A stretch of 64,000 nt of DNA from Chloroflexota bacterium (GCA_029262695.1 JAJCYV010000008.1:30199-94198), one strand, 5' to 3'. Shown: positions 1 through 9,127, counted from the stretch's first letter. Numbers and translations: made by a program. The notes: generated from the letters alone by a model not told the origin.

Positions 1-2
1 GC

Positions 3-341
3 GAGCAGATCGGCCACCTCGATGCGGCTCAGATCAACCGGGCGCAGCAGATCCTGGACGACCTGATTGAGGAGCATAACCTGGGCGACAAGATACTCGT
101 CGTGCACCAGTTCCAGGAGAGCATGATCACCAATCGGGACGAGATCGAGAGCTTCCGCCGCGTCCGGCTGGTGATCGACATGGACGGCTTCGGCCCCGGC
201 GCGACGAAGCTGGCGAAGTTCGATCTCTTCTCAGCGCCGGCGGAGTACGGCGGGATCAAGCTCTTCTTTCAGCAGGACGATCCGCTCCTGAGCGAGGAAG
301 AAGTGCTGAACGTGCGTCCGGACCTGATCATTTATCAGTAG
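3..341 (+). CDS. C-terminal part of a secreted protein of unknown function
   Basis: The reading frame is open from the window edge and ends at TAG, giving about 112 residues of an incomplete protein. Visible blocks are GHLDAAQINRAQQ, LVVHQF, MITNRDEI, VIDMDGFG and NVRPDLIIYQ at the very end. From memory, these resemble the C-terminal part of a lipoprotein-like family of Actinobacteria and Chloroflexi in which an acidic, TIM-barrel-like region contains VHQF and VIDMDG blocks. No enzymatic role is known to me. The N-terminus, where a signal peptide or lipobox would be, is outside the window. The frame is certain; the function is not. Confidence 0.6.
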   Translation, partial: EQIGHLDAAQINRAQQILDDLIEEHNLGDKILVVHQFQESMITNRDEIESFRRVRLVIDMDGFGPGATKLAKFDLFSAPAEYGGIKLFFQQDDPLLSEEEVLNVRPDLIIYQ

Positions 342-391
342 CGGCTTCCTCCGGCGGGCACTGGCGGCTGGTGTGGCTCAGGCGCTGGCTC

Positions 392-397
392 TACGAT
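392..397 (+). promoter_or_regulatory. -10 box for a leaderless transcript of the isomerase gene
   Basis: TACGAT lies 6 nt before ATG 404, and there is no Shine-Dalgarno sequence. The expected transcription start coincides with the start codon. No clear -35 is visible. The same geometry recurs at several genes in this window. Confidence 0.35.
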
Positions 398-403
398 GCG
401 TCT

Positions 404-1318
404 ATGAGAGGCATTTTGGTTGGCAACGCGCCGTGCTCCTGGGGCTTGATCGGCGGCTACGAAACGACGCTCGATACGCCGCATGCTCAGGTGCTGGATG
501 AGATGGTGGCCGCTGGCTACACCGGCACCGAGTTGGGTGACTGGGGCTACCTGCCGACCGACCCCCAGCAGCTAAGCGACGAACTCGTAGGGCGCGATCT
601 GGCGATGATCGGTGGGCTCGTGCCCGCACCGCTCGCGGACCGCTCCGCGCACGCCGCGGGAGTCGCCGACGCGCTGCGCACGGCACGGCTTCTCGCCGCG
701 GTGGCGTCCGAAGGCGCGCCGTCTCCGCTCCTGGTTCTCGCCGACGCCATCGGCTCGGACCCAGTGCGAGTGCAGAACGCCGGTCGCATCGCGCCGGAGC
801 AGGGCCTCTCAGACGAGCAGTGGAGTGCCTTTGGCGAGGGCGCGGGGGCGATCGCCCGCGCCGTGCGCGACGAGACCGGACTGCGCACCGTCTTCCACCA
901 CCACTGCGCGGGCTACGTCGAAACGCCCGCCGAGACGGCCCGGTTGATGGAGCTGACGGACGCCGGAGAACTCGGCCTCTGCTTCGACACGGGACATTGG
1001 GCGCTCGGCGGCGGGGACGTCCTGGAGGCCTTCCGTCTTTACGGTGAGCGTATCTGGCATGTTCACTTCAAGGAGTACCACGCGGGCATCGCGGAGCAGA
1101 TGCTGTCGGAGGGCCTGGACTACTTTGAAGGCCTTGCAAAGCGCGTCTTCCACCGGCCCGGCACCGGCGACGTCGACTTTCCGGCGCTTCTCGCGGCCAT
1201 GCGGTCGTCCGGGTACGAGGGTTGGGTCGTCGTTGAGGACGAGCTGCCGCCGGGCGACGGCGATCCCGAGGAGAGCGCTCGCGCCGACCGCGAGTACCTT
1301 CGGAGTTTGGGCCTATGA
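404..1318 (+). CDS. sugar phosphate isomerase/epimerase (IolE/xylose-isomerase-like TIM barrel)
   Basis: The predicted 304-residue protein has the AP-endonuclease-2 / xylose-isomerase-like barrel. FHHHCAGYVETP (about residue 165), LCFDTGHW (about 193), WHVHFKEY (about 220) and VVVEDE (about 275) supply the usual His/Asp/Glu metal ligands of inosose dehydratase (IolE) and related epimerases. I chose ATG 404 because family members start close to the first barrel strand (GILVGNAPCSWG) and a -10 hexamer sits just upstream. An in-frame GTG at 371 would add an unlikely Trp/Arg-rich extension. The stop overlaps the start of the next gene (ATGATG), so the two are translationally coupled. A polyol or inositol substrate is inferred from that pairing. 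Confidence 0.85.
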   Translation: MRGILVGNAPCSWGLIGGYETTLDTPHAQVLDEMVAAGYTGTELGDWGYLPTDPQQLSDELVGRDLAMIGGLVPAPLADRSAHAAGVADALRTARLLAAVASEGAPSPLLVLADAIGSDPVRVQNAGRIAPEQGLSDEQWSAFGEGAGAIARAVRDETGLRTVFHHHCAGYVETPAETARLMELTDAGELGLCFDTGHWALGGGDVLEAFRLYGERIWHVHFKEYHAGIAEQMLSEGLDYFEGLAKRVFHRPGTGDVDFPALLAAMRSSGYEGWVVVEDELPPGDGDPEESARADREYLRSLGL

Positions 1319-2304
1319 TGGGTGACCTGCGCATCGGCGTGATCGGCGCCGGAGCGATCGGAACGGTTCACGCCGCCAATCTCGCGCGCCGTGTCCCGGG
1401 CGCCCGTCTCGCCGCCGTCGCCGACGTCAAGCGCAAGAAGGCGGAAGCCTGCGCCGCCGACAACGAAGCCGACGGCGCCTACGCCAGCGAAGCGGAGCTG
1501 CTTGCGCACCCGGACCTTGCCGCCGTCATCGTCTGTACGCCGCCCGAAACGCATGCCGGGATCGTCGAGGCGGCCGCGGCGGCAGGGAAGCACGTCTTCT
1601 GCGAGAAGCCGCTGGAGCGGACACTCGATCGGGCTGACGCCGCGCTAGCTGCCGTGAGTAAGGCCGGCGTCAAACTCTTCATCGGGCTAAACCGGCGCTA
1701 TGACCCGCACTTCCTGCGCCTGCGCGACGCTGTCCAGGCCGGCGAGGCCGGCAGTCTGCTCGCCGCGCACTTCATCTCCCGTGACCCGGTCGCGGCGCTT
1801 GCCGCATCACCGAACCCTCCCGGGGACCTCTTCTTTAGCACGACGGTCCACGATCTCGACCTCGCCGGCTTCGTCATGGGGTCGCCGGTCGAGACCGTCT
1901 ACGCGGCAGGAGGCGTGATGGCGGAAGGAGACGGACCGGCGATCGACGAGCCCGACACGGCGATTACGCTCTTGCGCTTCGCCGGGGGTGCCTCGGGCAC
2001 GATCGACAACAGCCGTGTCGGTCCCAGCTACGACCAGCGGATCGAGGTCTTCGGCACGTCCGGTTTTGTGACTGCGGACAACCCCCCGTCTCGCGAGGCG
2101 GGAGCCGCCGGTGGGACAGCGTTCTTCACGGATCGCTACGGCGAGTCGTACCTTGCGGAGATGCGGGCGTTCGTCGATTGCGTCCGGCGCGACACGCCGT
2201 CGCCCGTTGGGCCGGAGGAGGCGCGGACCTCGCAGGTGCTGGCCGAGGCCGCATGGCAGTCGTATCGAGAAAAGCGCCCGGTCGCGCTGCGCGCGATCGG
2301 CTAG
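1315..2304 (+). CDS. Gfo/Idh/MocA family NAD(P)-dependent oxidoreductase
   Basis: The 329-residue protein has an N-terminal Rossmann motif GVIGAGAIG, the family signature CEKPLE near residue 100, GLNRRYDP about 125, and a C-terminal alpha/beta domain with HDLDLAGFVMG. Family members oxidise sugars or polyols such as myo-inositol, and the dehydrogenase plus IolE-like isomerase pair suggests one short inositol/sugar pathway. The ATG overlaps the stop of the preceding gene. Its TAG stop is shared, as CTAG, with the convergent nhaA stop on the other strand. The exact substrate cannot be assigned from sequence. Confidence 0.88.
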   Translation: MMGDLRIGVIGAGAIGTVHAANLARRVPGARLAAVADVKRKKAEACAADNEADGAYASEAELLAHPDLAAVIVCTPPETHAGIVEAAAAAGKHVFCEKPLERTLDRADAALAAVSKAGVKLFIGLNRRYDPHFLRLRDAVQAGEAGSLLAAHFISRDPVAALAASPNPPGDLFFSTTVHDLDLAGFVMGSPVETVYAAGGVMAEGDGPAIDEPDTAITLLRFAGGASGTIDNSRVGPSYDQRIEVFGTSGFVTADNPPSREAGAAGGTAFFTDRYGESYLAEMRAFVDCVRRDTPSPVGPEEARTSQVLAEAAWQSYREKRPVALRAIG

Positions 2305-3737
2305 CCGGGCCCGGCGCCGATAGATTGCTCGTCCGCCTCTGATGAGCCAGTTGGCTTGCGGGTCGCGAGCACGAGCATCACGTACCCGATGACCGCGGCG
2401 ACCAGCGATCCGGCGACGATGCCCATCTTGCCGTTGTCGATGAGGATTGGGTTATCGAACGCCAGCTCATCCACGAACAGCGCGACGGTGAACCCGACGC
2501 CGCCCAGCAGCCCGACGCCAAGCACCTGCCACCAGCTCATCGACCGCGGCAGCGAGGCGAGGCCGAGCCGGACGGCGAGCCACGTCGCCAGGAAGATGCC
2601 CACCGGCTTCCCGAACAGCAGGCCGAAGGCGACGCCCTGCGAGATGTCGCTCGATACGGCGTCGCTCAAGCTGTCGCCGGTGATCACGACGCCTGCATTG
2701 GCGAGTGCGAAGACGGGCACGACAATAAAGCTCGTTATGGGGAGTAAGAGCCGGTGGACGCGTTCGAGAGGAGACTCCGTGCCCTGCGTTAACGCCTCCA
2801 TCTGGCCGAGGAAGTGCTGCGCCGCTGGCTCGTCATCTCTGGCGTGGGCGTCGCGATATTTCGCGAAGAGGTCCTCCATCGATTCTTCGAACCTCGACGT
2901 GCCGTAGAACGGGTTGGCGGGCGTCATGAGGCCCAGGGCGACGCCGGCGATCGTCGGGTGTACGCCCGATTCGTACATCGCCGCCCAGGCGAACGCGCCG
3001 ACGAGCAGGTAGACGCTGATGTCTCGCACTCCCGCCCGGCTCATACTGCTGATGAACGCAAGCAGCGCGCCGGCGATCAGCAACGCTTCGATCGAGAGGT
3101 CCGATGTGTAGAAGACGGCGATGACGGTGATCGCGCCGATGTCGTCCGCGATCGCCAGCGCGAGCAGGAACACGCGTAGCTGAGAAGGTATCCTGCGCCC
3201 GATGAGCGCCAGGACGCCCAGCGCGAAGGCGATGTCCGTCGCCATCGGGATGCCCCATCCGCGCTCGCCCTCGCCGCCGGCGTTGAGCGCGATGTAGATG
3301 AGCGCGGGCACGATCATGCCGCCCAGGGCAGCCGTGACCGGCAGCATCGCCTTCTGGAACCCCGCCAGTTCGCCTCGTGTCATCTCCCGCTTGATCTCAA
3401 GCCCGACGACGAAGAAGAAGAACGTCATCAGGCCGTCGTTGATCCAACCGTGCAGGTCCTCTTCGATGTGGAAGATGCCGGCATCCAGGGAGAGATGAGA
3501 CTCGAAGAGGTCGAAGTAGGCCTGGTCCAACGGCGGCAAGTTCGCCCAGACCAGCGCTACGATGGCGGCCAGGAGCAGCACGACACCACCGAGGACCTCG
3601 GTGTGGATGAAGCGCTGTGCCGGCAGCACGACCTGCCGGAAGACGTAGGAACGTTCGGCCTCGTGCTCCACCTCGCCGCGGCTGCGGGGTGGGACGCGGT
3701 GCGACGGCGGCGGCTGTCTGCGGGGACCTTCGGACAT
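2301..3737 (-). CDS. nhaA: Na+/H+ antiporter NhaA
   Basis: The 478-residue protein has about 12 hydrophobic segments and the NhaA hallmarks. MATDIAFALGVL contains the Asp of TM4, and LAIADDIGAITVIA holds the paired Asp of TM5 that bind Na+ and protons. It is about 90 residues longer than the E. coli protein, owing to a polar N-terminus of about 35 residues and a charged loop before the last helices (FEESMEDLFAKYRDAH region). Role: electrogenic exchange of internal Na+ for external H+ for pH and salt homeostasis. A TAAACT hexamer 8 nt before the ATG may be a -10 for a leaderless message. The gene ends tail-to-tail with the oxidoreductase gene. Confidence 0.95.
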   Translation of the reverse strand: MSEGPRRQPPPSHRVPPRSRGEVEHEAERSYVFRQVVLPAQRFIHTEVLGGVVLLLAAIVALVWANLPPLDQAYFDLFESHLSLDAGIFHIEEDLHGWINDGLMTFFFFVVGLEIKREMTRGELAGFQKAMLPVTAALGGMIVPALIYIALNAGGEGERGWGIPMATDIAFALGVLALIGRRIPSQLRVFLLALAIADDIGAITVIAVFYTSDLSIEALLIAGALLAFISSMSRAGVRDISVYLLVGAFAWAAMYESGVHPTIAGVALGLMTPANPFYGTSRFEESMEDLFAKYRDAHARDDEPAAQHFLGQMEALTQGTESPLERVHRLLLPITSFIVVPVFALANAGVVITGDSLSDAVSSDISQGVAFGLLFGKPVGIFLATWLAVRLGLASLPRSMSWWQVLGVGLLGGVGFTVALFVDELAFDNPILIDNGKMGIVAGSLVAAVIGYVMLVLATRKPTGSSEADEQSIGAGPG

Positions 3738-3806
3738 CGGAATGTAGTTTACCCGCCGCCTTCGCTAAGCGCCCGGCAGCGGTGGGACCACGGTCGGAAC
3801 TCTGGC

Positions 3807-4580
3807 CTAGGCCTGGCTTGTCGTGACGCCGCCGTCGACGCGGATCGTCAGGCCGGTGAGGTAGGCGCCGGCCGGCGAAGCCAGGTAGATCGTCGCGCCG
3901 GCCATGTCCTCCGGCCGGCCGATGCGCCCCAGAGGGATCGTCGACTTGATCTGGTCGCCGAACGTCTCCAGCGTCTCGTGCATCATCTTGCTCTCGAACG
4001 GCCCCGGCGCGATCGCGTTCACGGTGATCCGCTGCGGCGCCAGCTTGCGGGCCAGCACGCGCGTCATGTGCAGCACCGCTGCCTTCGTCGCCGAGTACGC
4101 GTATGTCTCCAGGAATGGCGCCTGGATGCCGTCAATCGAGCCGATGTTGATCACGCGTGCCGGGTCGTCGTCGGACGCTGCCTTGTTCAGCAGCGGCACG
4201 AGCGCTCGCGTGAGCTGGAACACGCCTTTGACGTTGAGCGCGAAGCAGCGGTCGAAGGCGGCGTCGGGATACTGTTCGAAGGGAGCGCCCCAGTTGTTTC
4301 CCGCGTTGTTGACGAGTATGTGCAGCCGCTCCTCCCGCTTGCCGATCTCTTCCGCCAGAGCGAGACAGCCTTCTTCGGTGGAGACGTCGGCCTGCACGGC
4401 GATGCACGTCCCGGACTTCGACATCTCCGCCGCTTCCTTCTCGATCACGTCGCTCTTGCGCGAGGAGATGTACGTCTTCGCGCCGGCTTCGACGAGCCCC
4501 TGTGAGATCATCAGGCCGATGCCCTGGCCGCCGCCGGTCACCAGCGCCACCTTGTCTTTCACCGAAAACAGGTCTTTCAT
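3807..4580 (-). CDS. SDR family NAD(P)-dependent oxidoreductase
   Basis: A classical short-chain dehydrogenase of 257 residues. It has TGGGQGIG for cofactor binding, NNAG, a catalytic Ser region (INIGSIDG), YSATK as the YxxxK motif, and a C-terminal YLTGLTIRVDGG. I prefer ATG 4580, preceded by AAGGA at 6 nt, over the TTG one codon upstream. It lies 41 nt downstream of the small lipoprotein gene and may be the last gene of the ligase/aldehyde dehydrogenase operon. Members of this subfamily act on acyl, sugar or alcohol substrates, so the substrate cannot be named. Confidence 0.88.
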   Translation of the reverse strand: MKDLFSVKDKVALVTGGGQGIGLMISQGLVEAGAKTYISSRKSDVIEKEAAEMSKSGTCIAVQADVSTEEGCLALAEEIGKREERLHILVNNAGNNWGAPFEQYPDAAFDRCFALNVKGVFQLTRALVPLLNKAASDDDPARVINIGSIDGIQAPFLETYAYSATKAAVLHMTRVLARKLAPQRITVNAIAPGPFESKMMHETLETFGDQIKSTIPLGRIGRPEDMAGATIYLASPAGAYLTGLTIRVDGGVTTSQA

Positions 4581-4621
4581 CAAGTGTCCTTCCTAGTCGT
4601 TACGTGGCTGTTCTTGCGTCG

Positions 4622-5227
4622 TTATTGGATTACCTCGAAATTGGAGATCGTCACGAAAGAGCCACTGTCCGTTACTCCGCGAGTCCCTGCCCAGATCGTG
4701 GTCGGGAATCCGTACCCTCCGTCATAGGTCACGGCGAGTGCTCTTGCCTCGCGGATGTCTGTCGCTACCTGTTGGAAGGTGCGTGCCACGGTTGAATAGC
4801 GATAGAAATTATCGAAGGGGAAGCCCTCACTCAGTGTTTTCCCGAACGAGTTCGTCATCGACTCCAGTTCGCCGTTGCGCACAGCCATCGTGATAGGCAG
4901 GCCGTCGAATCCGCAGAAACACGCTATCGTGAAGTCGTATCGATAATTCTGTATCGGGGCCGAGTCCCACTTTGCGCGGTTGTCTTCGAGTGCGGCGAGA
5001 AGTTCGGAGGGGGACTGCGACATCCTTGGCGTCACGGGCGTTGCCGTCACGACTGGTGTGGCCGCTGACGTCGGCGACCCTGTCGGCGGCGGAGGGACTG
5101 GCGTCGGTGTCGGCTCTTCGGTGGGCGTCGCCACTTCAGTCGGGTTGGCGCTGTCGTCCCCCGACTCGCATGCACCCACCACCAGGGCGAGAGCCGCGAG
5201 ACTGGCGCATCCTATCTTGCCAACCAT
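4622..5227 (-). CDS. DUF6174-like lipoprotein
   Basis: A 201-residue exported protein. A short N-terminal helix ends in the lipobox-like ALVVGAC, followed by a Thr/Pro-rich linker (PTEEPTPTPVPPPPTG). The C-terminal domain has the block NYRYDFTIACFCGF, then MAVRNGELES and AVTYDGGYGFPTTI, matching what I remember of DUF6174. No catalytic residues are recognisable. AGGAAG lies about 12 nt before the start. It sits between aldehyde dehydrogenase and SDR genes on the same strand, but a link to their pathway is only positional. Confidence 0.75.
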   Translation of the reverse strand: MVGKIGCASLAALALVVGACESGDDSANPTEVATPTEEPTPTPVPPPPTGSPTSAATPVVTATPVTPRMSQSPSELLAALEDNRAKWDSAPIQNYRYDFTIACFCGFDGLPITMAVRNGELESMTNSFGKTLSEGFPFDNFYRYSTVARTFQQVATDIREARALAVTYDGGYGFPTTIWAGTRGVTDSGSFVTISNFEVIQ

Positions 5228-5243
5228 CGTTCAGTCGTTCTTC

Positions 5244-6680
5244 CTAGTCGTCGGCGATGAACACCGACTTGTACTCCGTGTAGTGCTCCAGCGCCGCCAT
5301 GCCCTGCTCGCGGCCCAGCCCCGATTGCTTGACGCCCCCGAACGGGGCCTCGATGTGCACCGACGACGACGAGTTGATCGAGAGCATGCCTGTCTCGATG
5401 CCGCGGGCCACCCGCAGCGCCCGGCCGATGTCCCGTGTCCAGATTGAGCCGGAGAGCCCGTAGATCGAATCGTTGGCCAGCCGTACCGCTTCGTCTTCCG
5501 TCTCGAACGGGACGATTGCGACCGCAGGTCCGAAGATCTCCTCACGCATGATGCGCATCTGTGGCTTGATGCCGGTGTAGACGGCGGGTAGCAGGAAGTT
5601 CCCGGGCGACTCCGGGCGGTCGCCTCCGCAAACGCGCGTTGCGCCCTCCCTCTCCGCTGTTGCCAGGTGGGCTTCGACCTTCTCCCGGTGCTCCGGCGAG
5701 ATCAGTGGTCCCATCTCCGTGGCCTCGTCCGCCGTGTCGCCGACGCGCAACGTCTGGGCGCGGGCGGCGAAGCGCTCCACGAACTCGCCGTAGACCGGCT
5801 GTTCGACGAGGATGCGGCTGCGGGAGCAGCAGTCCTGCCCGGCGTTGTCGTAGACGGCGAAGACCGACGACTCGACGCACTGCTCAAGGCCCGTGTCGGC
5901 GAAGACGACGCTCGCCGACTTTCCGCCGAGTTCCAGGGAGACGCGCTTGATTCCGGCCGCGGCGCTCTTCATGACGTGTTCGCCCACTTCGGTCGAGCCG
6001 GTGAACGAGATCTTGCGCACGAGCCGGTGGTTGATCAGCGCCTCGCCGACCTCTGAGCCTTTGCCCGGCACGATGTTGAGGACGCCGGACGGCAGGCCGG
6101 CCTCCAGCGCCAGCTCGCCCAGCGCCAGCGCCGTCAGCGGCGTCAGCTCCGCCGGCTTGACGACGACGCTGTTGCCCATTGCCAGAGCCGGCGAGACCTT
6201 CCAACTCGTGATCGCCAGCGGGAAGTTCCAGGGCGTGATCGCCGCGCAGACGCCGATCGGCTCGCGGAATGTGAGCAGCGTTCCGTTGGCCTGCGAGGGG
6301 ATCGTCTGGCCGTGGAACTTGTCGACGGCGCCGGCGTAGTAGTCGAACGCTCCAGCCACCGCGCCCATCTCGCCGCGCGCCGCTGCGATCGGCTTGCCGG
6401 CGTCCCGCGATTCGAGCGTCGCCAGCTTCTCGAGGTCTCGCCGCACGAGGTCGGCGATGCGCCGCAGAACGTCGCGACGCTCACGCACGGGCGCGCGCCG
6501 CCACTCGCCCGACTGAAACGCGCGGTGCGCTGCCTCGACCGCGCGATCGGCGTCCGCCGCCGAAGAGCGGCCAACGCGGGCGATCTCTTCGCCCGTCGCC
6601 GGGTCGCGCACGCTGGTGACGCCGTCGGACGAGGCGTCGGATCGCTCGCCGTCGATGAGCGGGCCGAGGACGTCCTTCAT
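5244..6680 (-). CDS. NAD(P)-dependent aldehyde dehydrogenase
   Basis: The 478-residue protein is a full-length ALDH. It has TPWNFPLAI (cofactor site), VKPAELTPL, GSTEVGEHV, the catalytic Glu in SLELGGKSA, the nucleophilic Cys in NAGQDCCSRS and the C-terminal FGGVKQSGLG. It converts an aldehyde to an acid. The ATG overlaps the preceding SDR stop by 4 nt, and the operon begins with a glutamine-synthetase-like ligase. A gamma-glutamyl-aminoaldehyde substrate (PuuC-like) is therefore plausible, but betaine- or hydroxymuconic-type aldehydes cannot be excluded. Confidence 0.92.
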   Translation of the reverse strand: MKDVLGPLIDGERSDASSDGVTSVRDPATGEEIARVGRSSAADADRAVEAAHRAFQSGEWRRAPVRERRDVLRRIADLVRRDLEKLATLESRDAGKPIAAARGEMGAVAGAFDYYAGAVDKFHGQTIPSQANGTLLTFREPIGVCAAITPWNFPLAITSWKVSPALAMGNSVVVKPAELTPLTALALGELALEAGLPSGVLNIVPGKGSEVGEALINHRLVRKISFTGSTEVGEHVMKSAAAGIKRVSLELGGKSASVVFADTGLEQCVESSVFAVYDNAGQDCCSRSRILVEQPVYGEFVERFAARAQTLRVGDTADEATEMGPLISPEHREKVEAHLATAEREGATRVCGGDRPESPGNFLLPAVYTGIKPQMRIMREEIFGPAVAIVPFETEDEAVRLANDSIYGLSGSIWTRDIGRALRVARGIETGMLSINSSSSVHIEAPFGGVKQSGLGREQGMAALEHYTEYKSVFIADD

Positions 6681-7450
6681 TCCGGCGTCACGTAGGCGGC
6701 GCTGATGCCGCCGTCGATCACGAACTGCGCGCCGGTCATGAACGACGATTCGTCGGAGGCCAGCCAGAGCGCCGCCTGGGCGATCTCTTTCGTCTCGCCG
6801 AAACGCCCGATTGGGATGTGGACGAGCCGCCGTTGCAGCTTCGCGTCGGTGTCCAGGAACTTCATCAGGAGCTCCGTCTTGAGCGGGCCGGGACAGAGGG
6901 CGTTGATGCGGATGTTCTCCTTCGCGTGGACGATCGCCAGCTCGCGCGTCATCGCCAGGACCGCGCCCTTCGAGGCGGTGTACGCCACCTGTGCGGCCGC
7001 CGAACCCATCAGCGCGACGAGCGACGCCGTGTTGATCACGGAGCCGCCACCGGCGCGTTGCAGGGCCGGGATGCCGTACTTGCAGCCCAGGAAGACGCCC
7101 CTGGCGTTGATGTCCATCGTCAGCTCCCAGACGTGCTCGGTCGTCGACAGCGCGTCGTCGTCGTCGGCGTGCATGATGCCGGCGTTGTTGAAGAGCACGT
7201 TGAGTTTGCCGAACGCCCGCTCGGCCGCCTCGACCATCTCGCGGCAGTCGTCGCCGATCGCCACGTCGGCGCGGATGGCGATCGCGCGCCCGCCGCTGCT
7301 TTTGATCTCGGCCTCGGTGCCGCGCGCCGTGTTCTCGTTGAGGTCGACGCAGACGACGGCTGCGCCTTCTTTCGCGAAGAGGATCGCGCTATCCCGCCCG
7401 ATTCCGCTGCCCGCGCCGGTGACCAGCGCTACCTTGTCTTCCAGTCGCAT
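6677..7450 (-). CDS. SDR family oxidoreductase
   Basis: A 257-residue classical SDR with TGAGSGIG, NNAGIM, YTASKGA (catalytic Tyr/Lys) and a C-terminal GAQFVIDGG. ATG 7450 was chosen because it begins immediately at the first strand (MRLEDKVALVTG) and follows the ligase stop by 2 nt (TAGCGATG). An upstream in-frame start would overlap the ligase gene. It is the second gene of the ligase-SDR-ALDH operon and probably supplies or consumes the alcohol/aldehyde intermediate. The exact substrate is unknown. Confidence 0.9.
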   Translation of the reverse strand: MRLEDKVALVTGAGSGIGRDSAILFAKEGAAVVCVDLNENTARGTEAEIKSSGGRAIAIRADVAIGDDCREMVEAAERAFGKLNVLFNNAGIMHADDDDALSTTEHVWELTMDINARGVFLGCKYGIPALQRAGGGSVINTASLVALMGSAAAQVAYTASKGAVLAMTRELAIVHAKENIRINALCPGPLKTELLMKFLDTDAKLQRRLVHIPIGRFGETKEIAQAALWLASDESSFMTGAQFVIDGGISAAYVTPE

Positions 7451-7452
7451 CG

Positions 7453-8817
7453 CTAGATCCTCTCGAAATAGCGCCACCGCTCCCAGTCGGTGACGGCGTT
7501 GTCGTACTGCGTCGCTTCAACGTCGAAGAAGTGTGCGTAGTGCTCATGCACCTCCGCGCCGAACGCCTTGCGCGCGAAGTCGCTTCTGGCGAATGCGGTG
7601 GCCGCATCGCGCAGAGTCGAGTGCACGCGCGGCAGGTCCTGTGCCTGGTAGACATCGCCCGCGAACTCTGCCGGTGGCTCGGTCTTGTTGGCGATGCCGT
7701 CCAGGCCGGACGCGAGGACCGCAGCGTAGACGAGGTACGGGTTGCAGTCGGCGCCCGGGAGCCGGCACTCGATGCGCCGCGAGGCGCCACTACCGACCAC
7801 GCGAAAGCCGGCGGTGCGGTTGTCCTCGCTCCAGGCGATGCCGACGGGCGCCCACGAGGCCGGCTGGTAGCGTTTGTACGAGTTGACCGTCGGTGCGTAG
7901 AAGGGCATCAGGTCGGTGACGTGCGCCATCCAGCCGCCGAGGAACCATCGGAAGGCGTCGGTGTCTGTGCCGTCGTTGCTGCTGAACGCGGAGCTGCCAT
8001 CCTGCCAGAGGCTGACGTGGACGTGGCAACTTGAGCCGGCCTGGTCAGCGTGCGGCTTCGCCATGAACGTCACGCTGACGCCGGTCGCATCCGCGATCTC
8101 CTTCATCGCCAGCTTCATTACGCTGTGCCGGTCGGCCATCGCAAGCAGGTCGGTGTAGCGGATGTTCATCTCGTGCTGGCCGCGGCCCCATTCTCCCTTT
8201 GAGTTCTCGACGGGGATGCCGGAGGCCGACAGGTGACGCCGGACGGGGCCGTTGTAGCGCTCCTCGCGCGTGCCCTGCAACAGGTGGTAGTCCTCGATGT
8301 ACCAGCCGGCGGGGTCGAGCCCGCTGTACTTCTTCTCGGCTGCCGCGCGGTAGCTGTCGTCGAAGATGTAGTACTCGAGTTCCGAAGCGCCCTTCGCCGT
8401 GAACCCGGCCGCGGCGGCGCGCTCAAGCTGGCGCCTCAGGACCGATCGCGGCGCCACCGCCACGGGGGCGTGCGCCTTCTCGTCCTCGACATCGCATAGC
8501 ACCAGCGCCGTGCGGTCGAGCCAGGACGCGACGCATAGCGTCTCAAGGTCGGGAACCAGGTGGAAATCGCCGAAGCCCTGCTCCCAGCTCGCGTAGCTGT
8601 AGCCGGCTACCGGCTCCATCTCCATATCGACGGTCAGCAGGTAGTCGCAGGCGTGCGTGCCGTCTGCCGTGGCCTCCTCGAGGAAGAACGAGGCGTCGAA
8701 GCGTTTGCCGTGCAGGCGGCCGTAGTGGTCGGCGAAGGCGACGACGACGGTATCGATCTCGCCGGCGTCCGTTTTCGATCGCAGGTCCTTCAGTGTAAGC
8801 ATTCCGCGCGTCGCCAC
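7453..8817 (-). CDS. glutamine synthetase-like gamma-glutamyl ligase
   Basis: A 454-residue member of the GS superfamily. The ATP-binding region has Glu in GASELEYYIF; GRGQHEMNIRYTD and SCHVHVSLW are metal/substrate motifs; the C-terminal arginine-rich region includes SGASRRIECRLPGADCNPYL. Family members called PuuA/GlnA3-like ligate glutamate to polyamines, ethanolamine or other amines rather than ammonia. Following SDR and ALDH genes support such a catabolic role. I chose GTG 8817 because GGAGG precedes it by 6 nt. The first ATG (8802) has no such site, and longer upstream starts give an Arg-rich, non-homologous extension. Confidence 0.85.
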   Translation of the reverse strand: MATRGMLTLKDLRSKTDAGEIDTVVVAFADHYGRLHGKRFDASFFLEEATADGTHACDYLLTVDMEMEPVAGYSYASWEQGFGDFHLVPDLETLCVASWLDRTALVLCDVEDEKAHAPVAVAPRSVLRRQLERAAAAGFTAKGASELEYYIFDDSYRAAAEKKYSGLDPAGWYIEDYHLLQGTREERYNGPVRRHLSASGIPVENSKGEWGRGQHEMNIRYTDLLAMADRHSVMKLAMKEIADATGVSVTFMAKPHADQAGSSCHVHVSLWQDGSSAFSSNDGTDTDAFRWFLGGWMAHVTDLMPFYAPTVNSYKRYQPASWAPVGIAWSEDNRTAGFRVVGSGASRRIECRLPGADCNPYLVYAAVLASGLDGIANKTEPPAEFAGDVYQAQDLPRVHSTLRDAATAFARSDFARKAFGAEVHEHYAHFFDVEATQYDNAVTDWERWRYFERI

Positions 8818-9127
8818 AGCAGTCCTCCAGTCCGGGATGCTCCCGATTATCCACGAACGGGCTGCGGACGGAAAGCGGGCGGGGCTCGCCGGGCCTGCGG
8901 CGCTGCGCCGGTCAGCCTCACGTTCCGCCCGCGAAGAAGGTTGGCGAAAGCAGCGCCGGCGGCGATTGGAATGAATCCGCAACGGGATTCCGGCGAATTG
9001 CGCTTAACGTGTCGCGACGGCCCGCGTATCATACGCTCCGCCTTGCGGTGGGGAAGGAACACTCTCCTCGCAAGCTCTTGGAGCGAGCGATCGCCGGACG
9101 CCGGACGTTCGGAGGAGGTTTGGGATC
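8818..9127. other. 310-nt intergenic region with divergent promoters, no gene seen
   Basis: The region separates the minus-strand ligase operon from the small plus-strand HTH gene. It holds GATAAT (8846-8851, minus) as a likely -10 for the ligase operon, with the transcript starting about 22 nt before its GTG. The plus-strand promoter at 9004-9032 is listed separately. The remaining sequence is GC-rich without a credible reading frame. Confidence 0.5.
9004..9032 (+). promoter_or_regulatory. sigma-70-type promoter with overlapping palindrome, for the small HTH gene
   Basis: TTAACG (9004-9009), a 17-nt spacer and TATCAT (9027-9032) fit the housekeeping consensus. The -10 lies inside the inverted repeat GCGTAT-C-ATACGC (9024-9036), which could be an operator. 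The leader would be about 88 nt. Confidence 0.45.
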
